Made by a program: the position numbers and the translations under genes
The notes under the pieces: model-generated
Told to the model about the DNA's origin: nothing
Seen by the model: the letters and a program-made list of their open reading frames with translations, nothing else
Databases searched by the model: none
Source: Globomyces pollinis-pini
Lineage: Eukaryota > Chytridiomycota > Chytridiomycetes > Rhizophydiales > Globomycetaceae
DNA: 56,023 nt
Assembly: GCA_025399215.1 (NCBI GenBank)
Contig: MU621192.1
Span: 1-56,023, forward strand
Direction: 5' to 3'
Shown: in pieces, positions 55,989-56,023 of the stretch
Position numbering within the stretch: position 1 is the first letter of the stretch
Layout of the letters: the number at the start of each line of letters is the position of its first letter

Positions 55989-56023
55989 CTAACATTAACG
56001 GATTAGATTTCATTACTGTGAAT

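Noticed and set aside
1..56023. tRNA, rRNA, CRISPR or prokaryotic operon features
   Set aside because: Scanned by eye for tRNA box A/B-like pairs and regular spacers; nothing convincing was found, and the gene structures are eukaryotic. A tRNAscan run would be decisive.

Overview
The window is nuclear DNA from a gene-dense, AT-rich fungus. Fungal markers are a CHS7-type chitin synthase export chaperone and a fungal-style family 2 glycosyltransferase. A CSPP1/CCDC66-like coiled-coil gene, typical of centriole/basal-body lineages, suggests an early-diverging zoosporic (flagellated) fungus; that placement is inference. Nearly every gene is split by very short introns, mostly 24-34 nt, with GT...AG ends and a TAAC/TAAT-like branch point just before the acceptor. 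Most genes therefore had to be rebuilt from fragments in several frames.

Left third (1-18 kb): PRP17/CDC40 splicing factor (5' end outside the window), a plant/bacterial-type cystathionine beta-lyase, a bHLH regulator, a ~490 bp inverted-repeat element with a BED-finger-like fragment, and a tandem pair of secreted-ectodomain plus multi-TM proteins. Then come a tight divergent mitochondrial pair (ribosomal protein uS7m and complex I 30 kDa subunit), three ~40-residue Cys-rich mini-genes plus a small tail-anchored protein, the meiotic MutS homologue MSH5, and an amino-acid-transporter-like membrane protein.

Middle (18-36 kb): four paralogous genes, interrupted by a GNAT acetyltransferase, encode predicted beta-solenoid proteins. 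Each ~19-residue coil is encoded by its own ~57-nt phase-0 exon, separated by ~24-35 nt introns. Next are MAF1 (Pol III repressor), ribosomal protein eS17, cytosolic lysyl-tRNA synthetase, and three intronless paralogues of an unknown disordered protein with shared short motifs.

Right third (36-56 kb): NOC1/CEBPZ ribosome-assembly factor, SRP72, an unknown coiled-coil gene divergent from the CSPP1-like gene, a PPKP-rich unknown, prefoldin subunit 3, an unusual single gene joining a secreted GH18 chitinase-like domain to a complete CHS7 domain, MutY/MUTYH glycosylase with a C-terminal PIP-box, and a GT2 polysaccharide-synthase-like gene running off the right edge.

The housekeeping genes form no single pathway. 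Two groupings stand out: cell-wall polysaccharide genes at the right end (GH18-CHS7, GT2), and lineage-specific tandem families (multi-TM pair, Cys-rich triplet, beta-solenoid quartet, disordered triplet), which make up roughly a third of the window.
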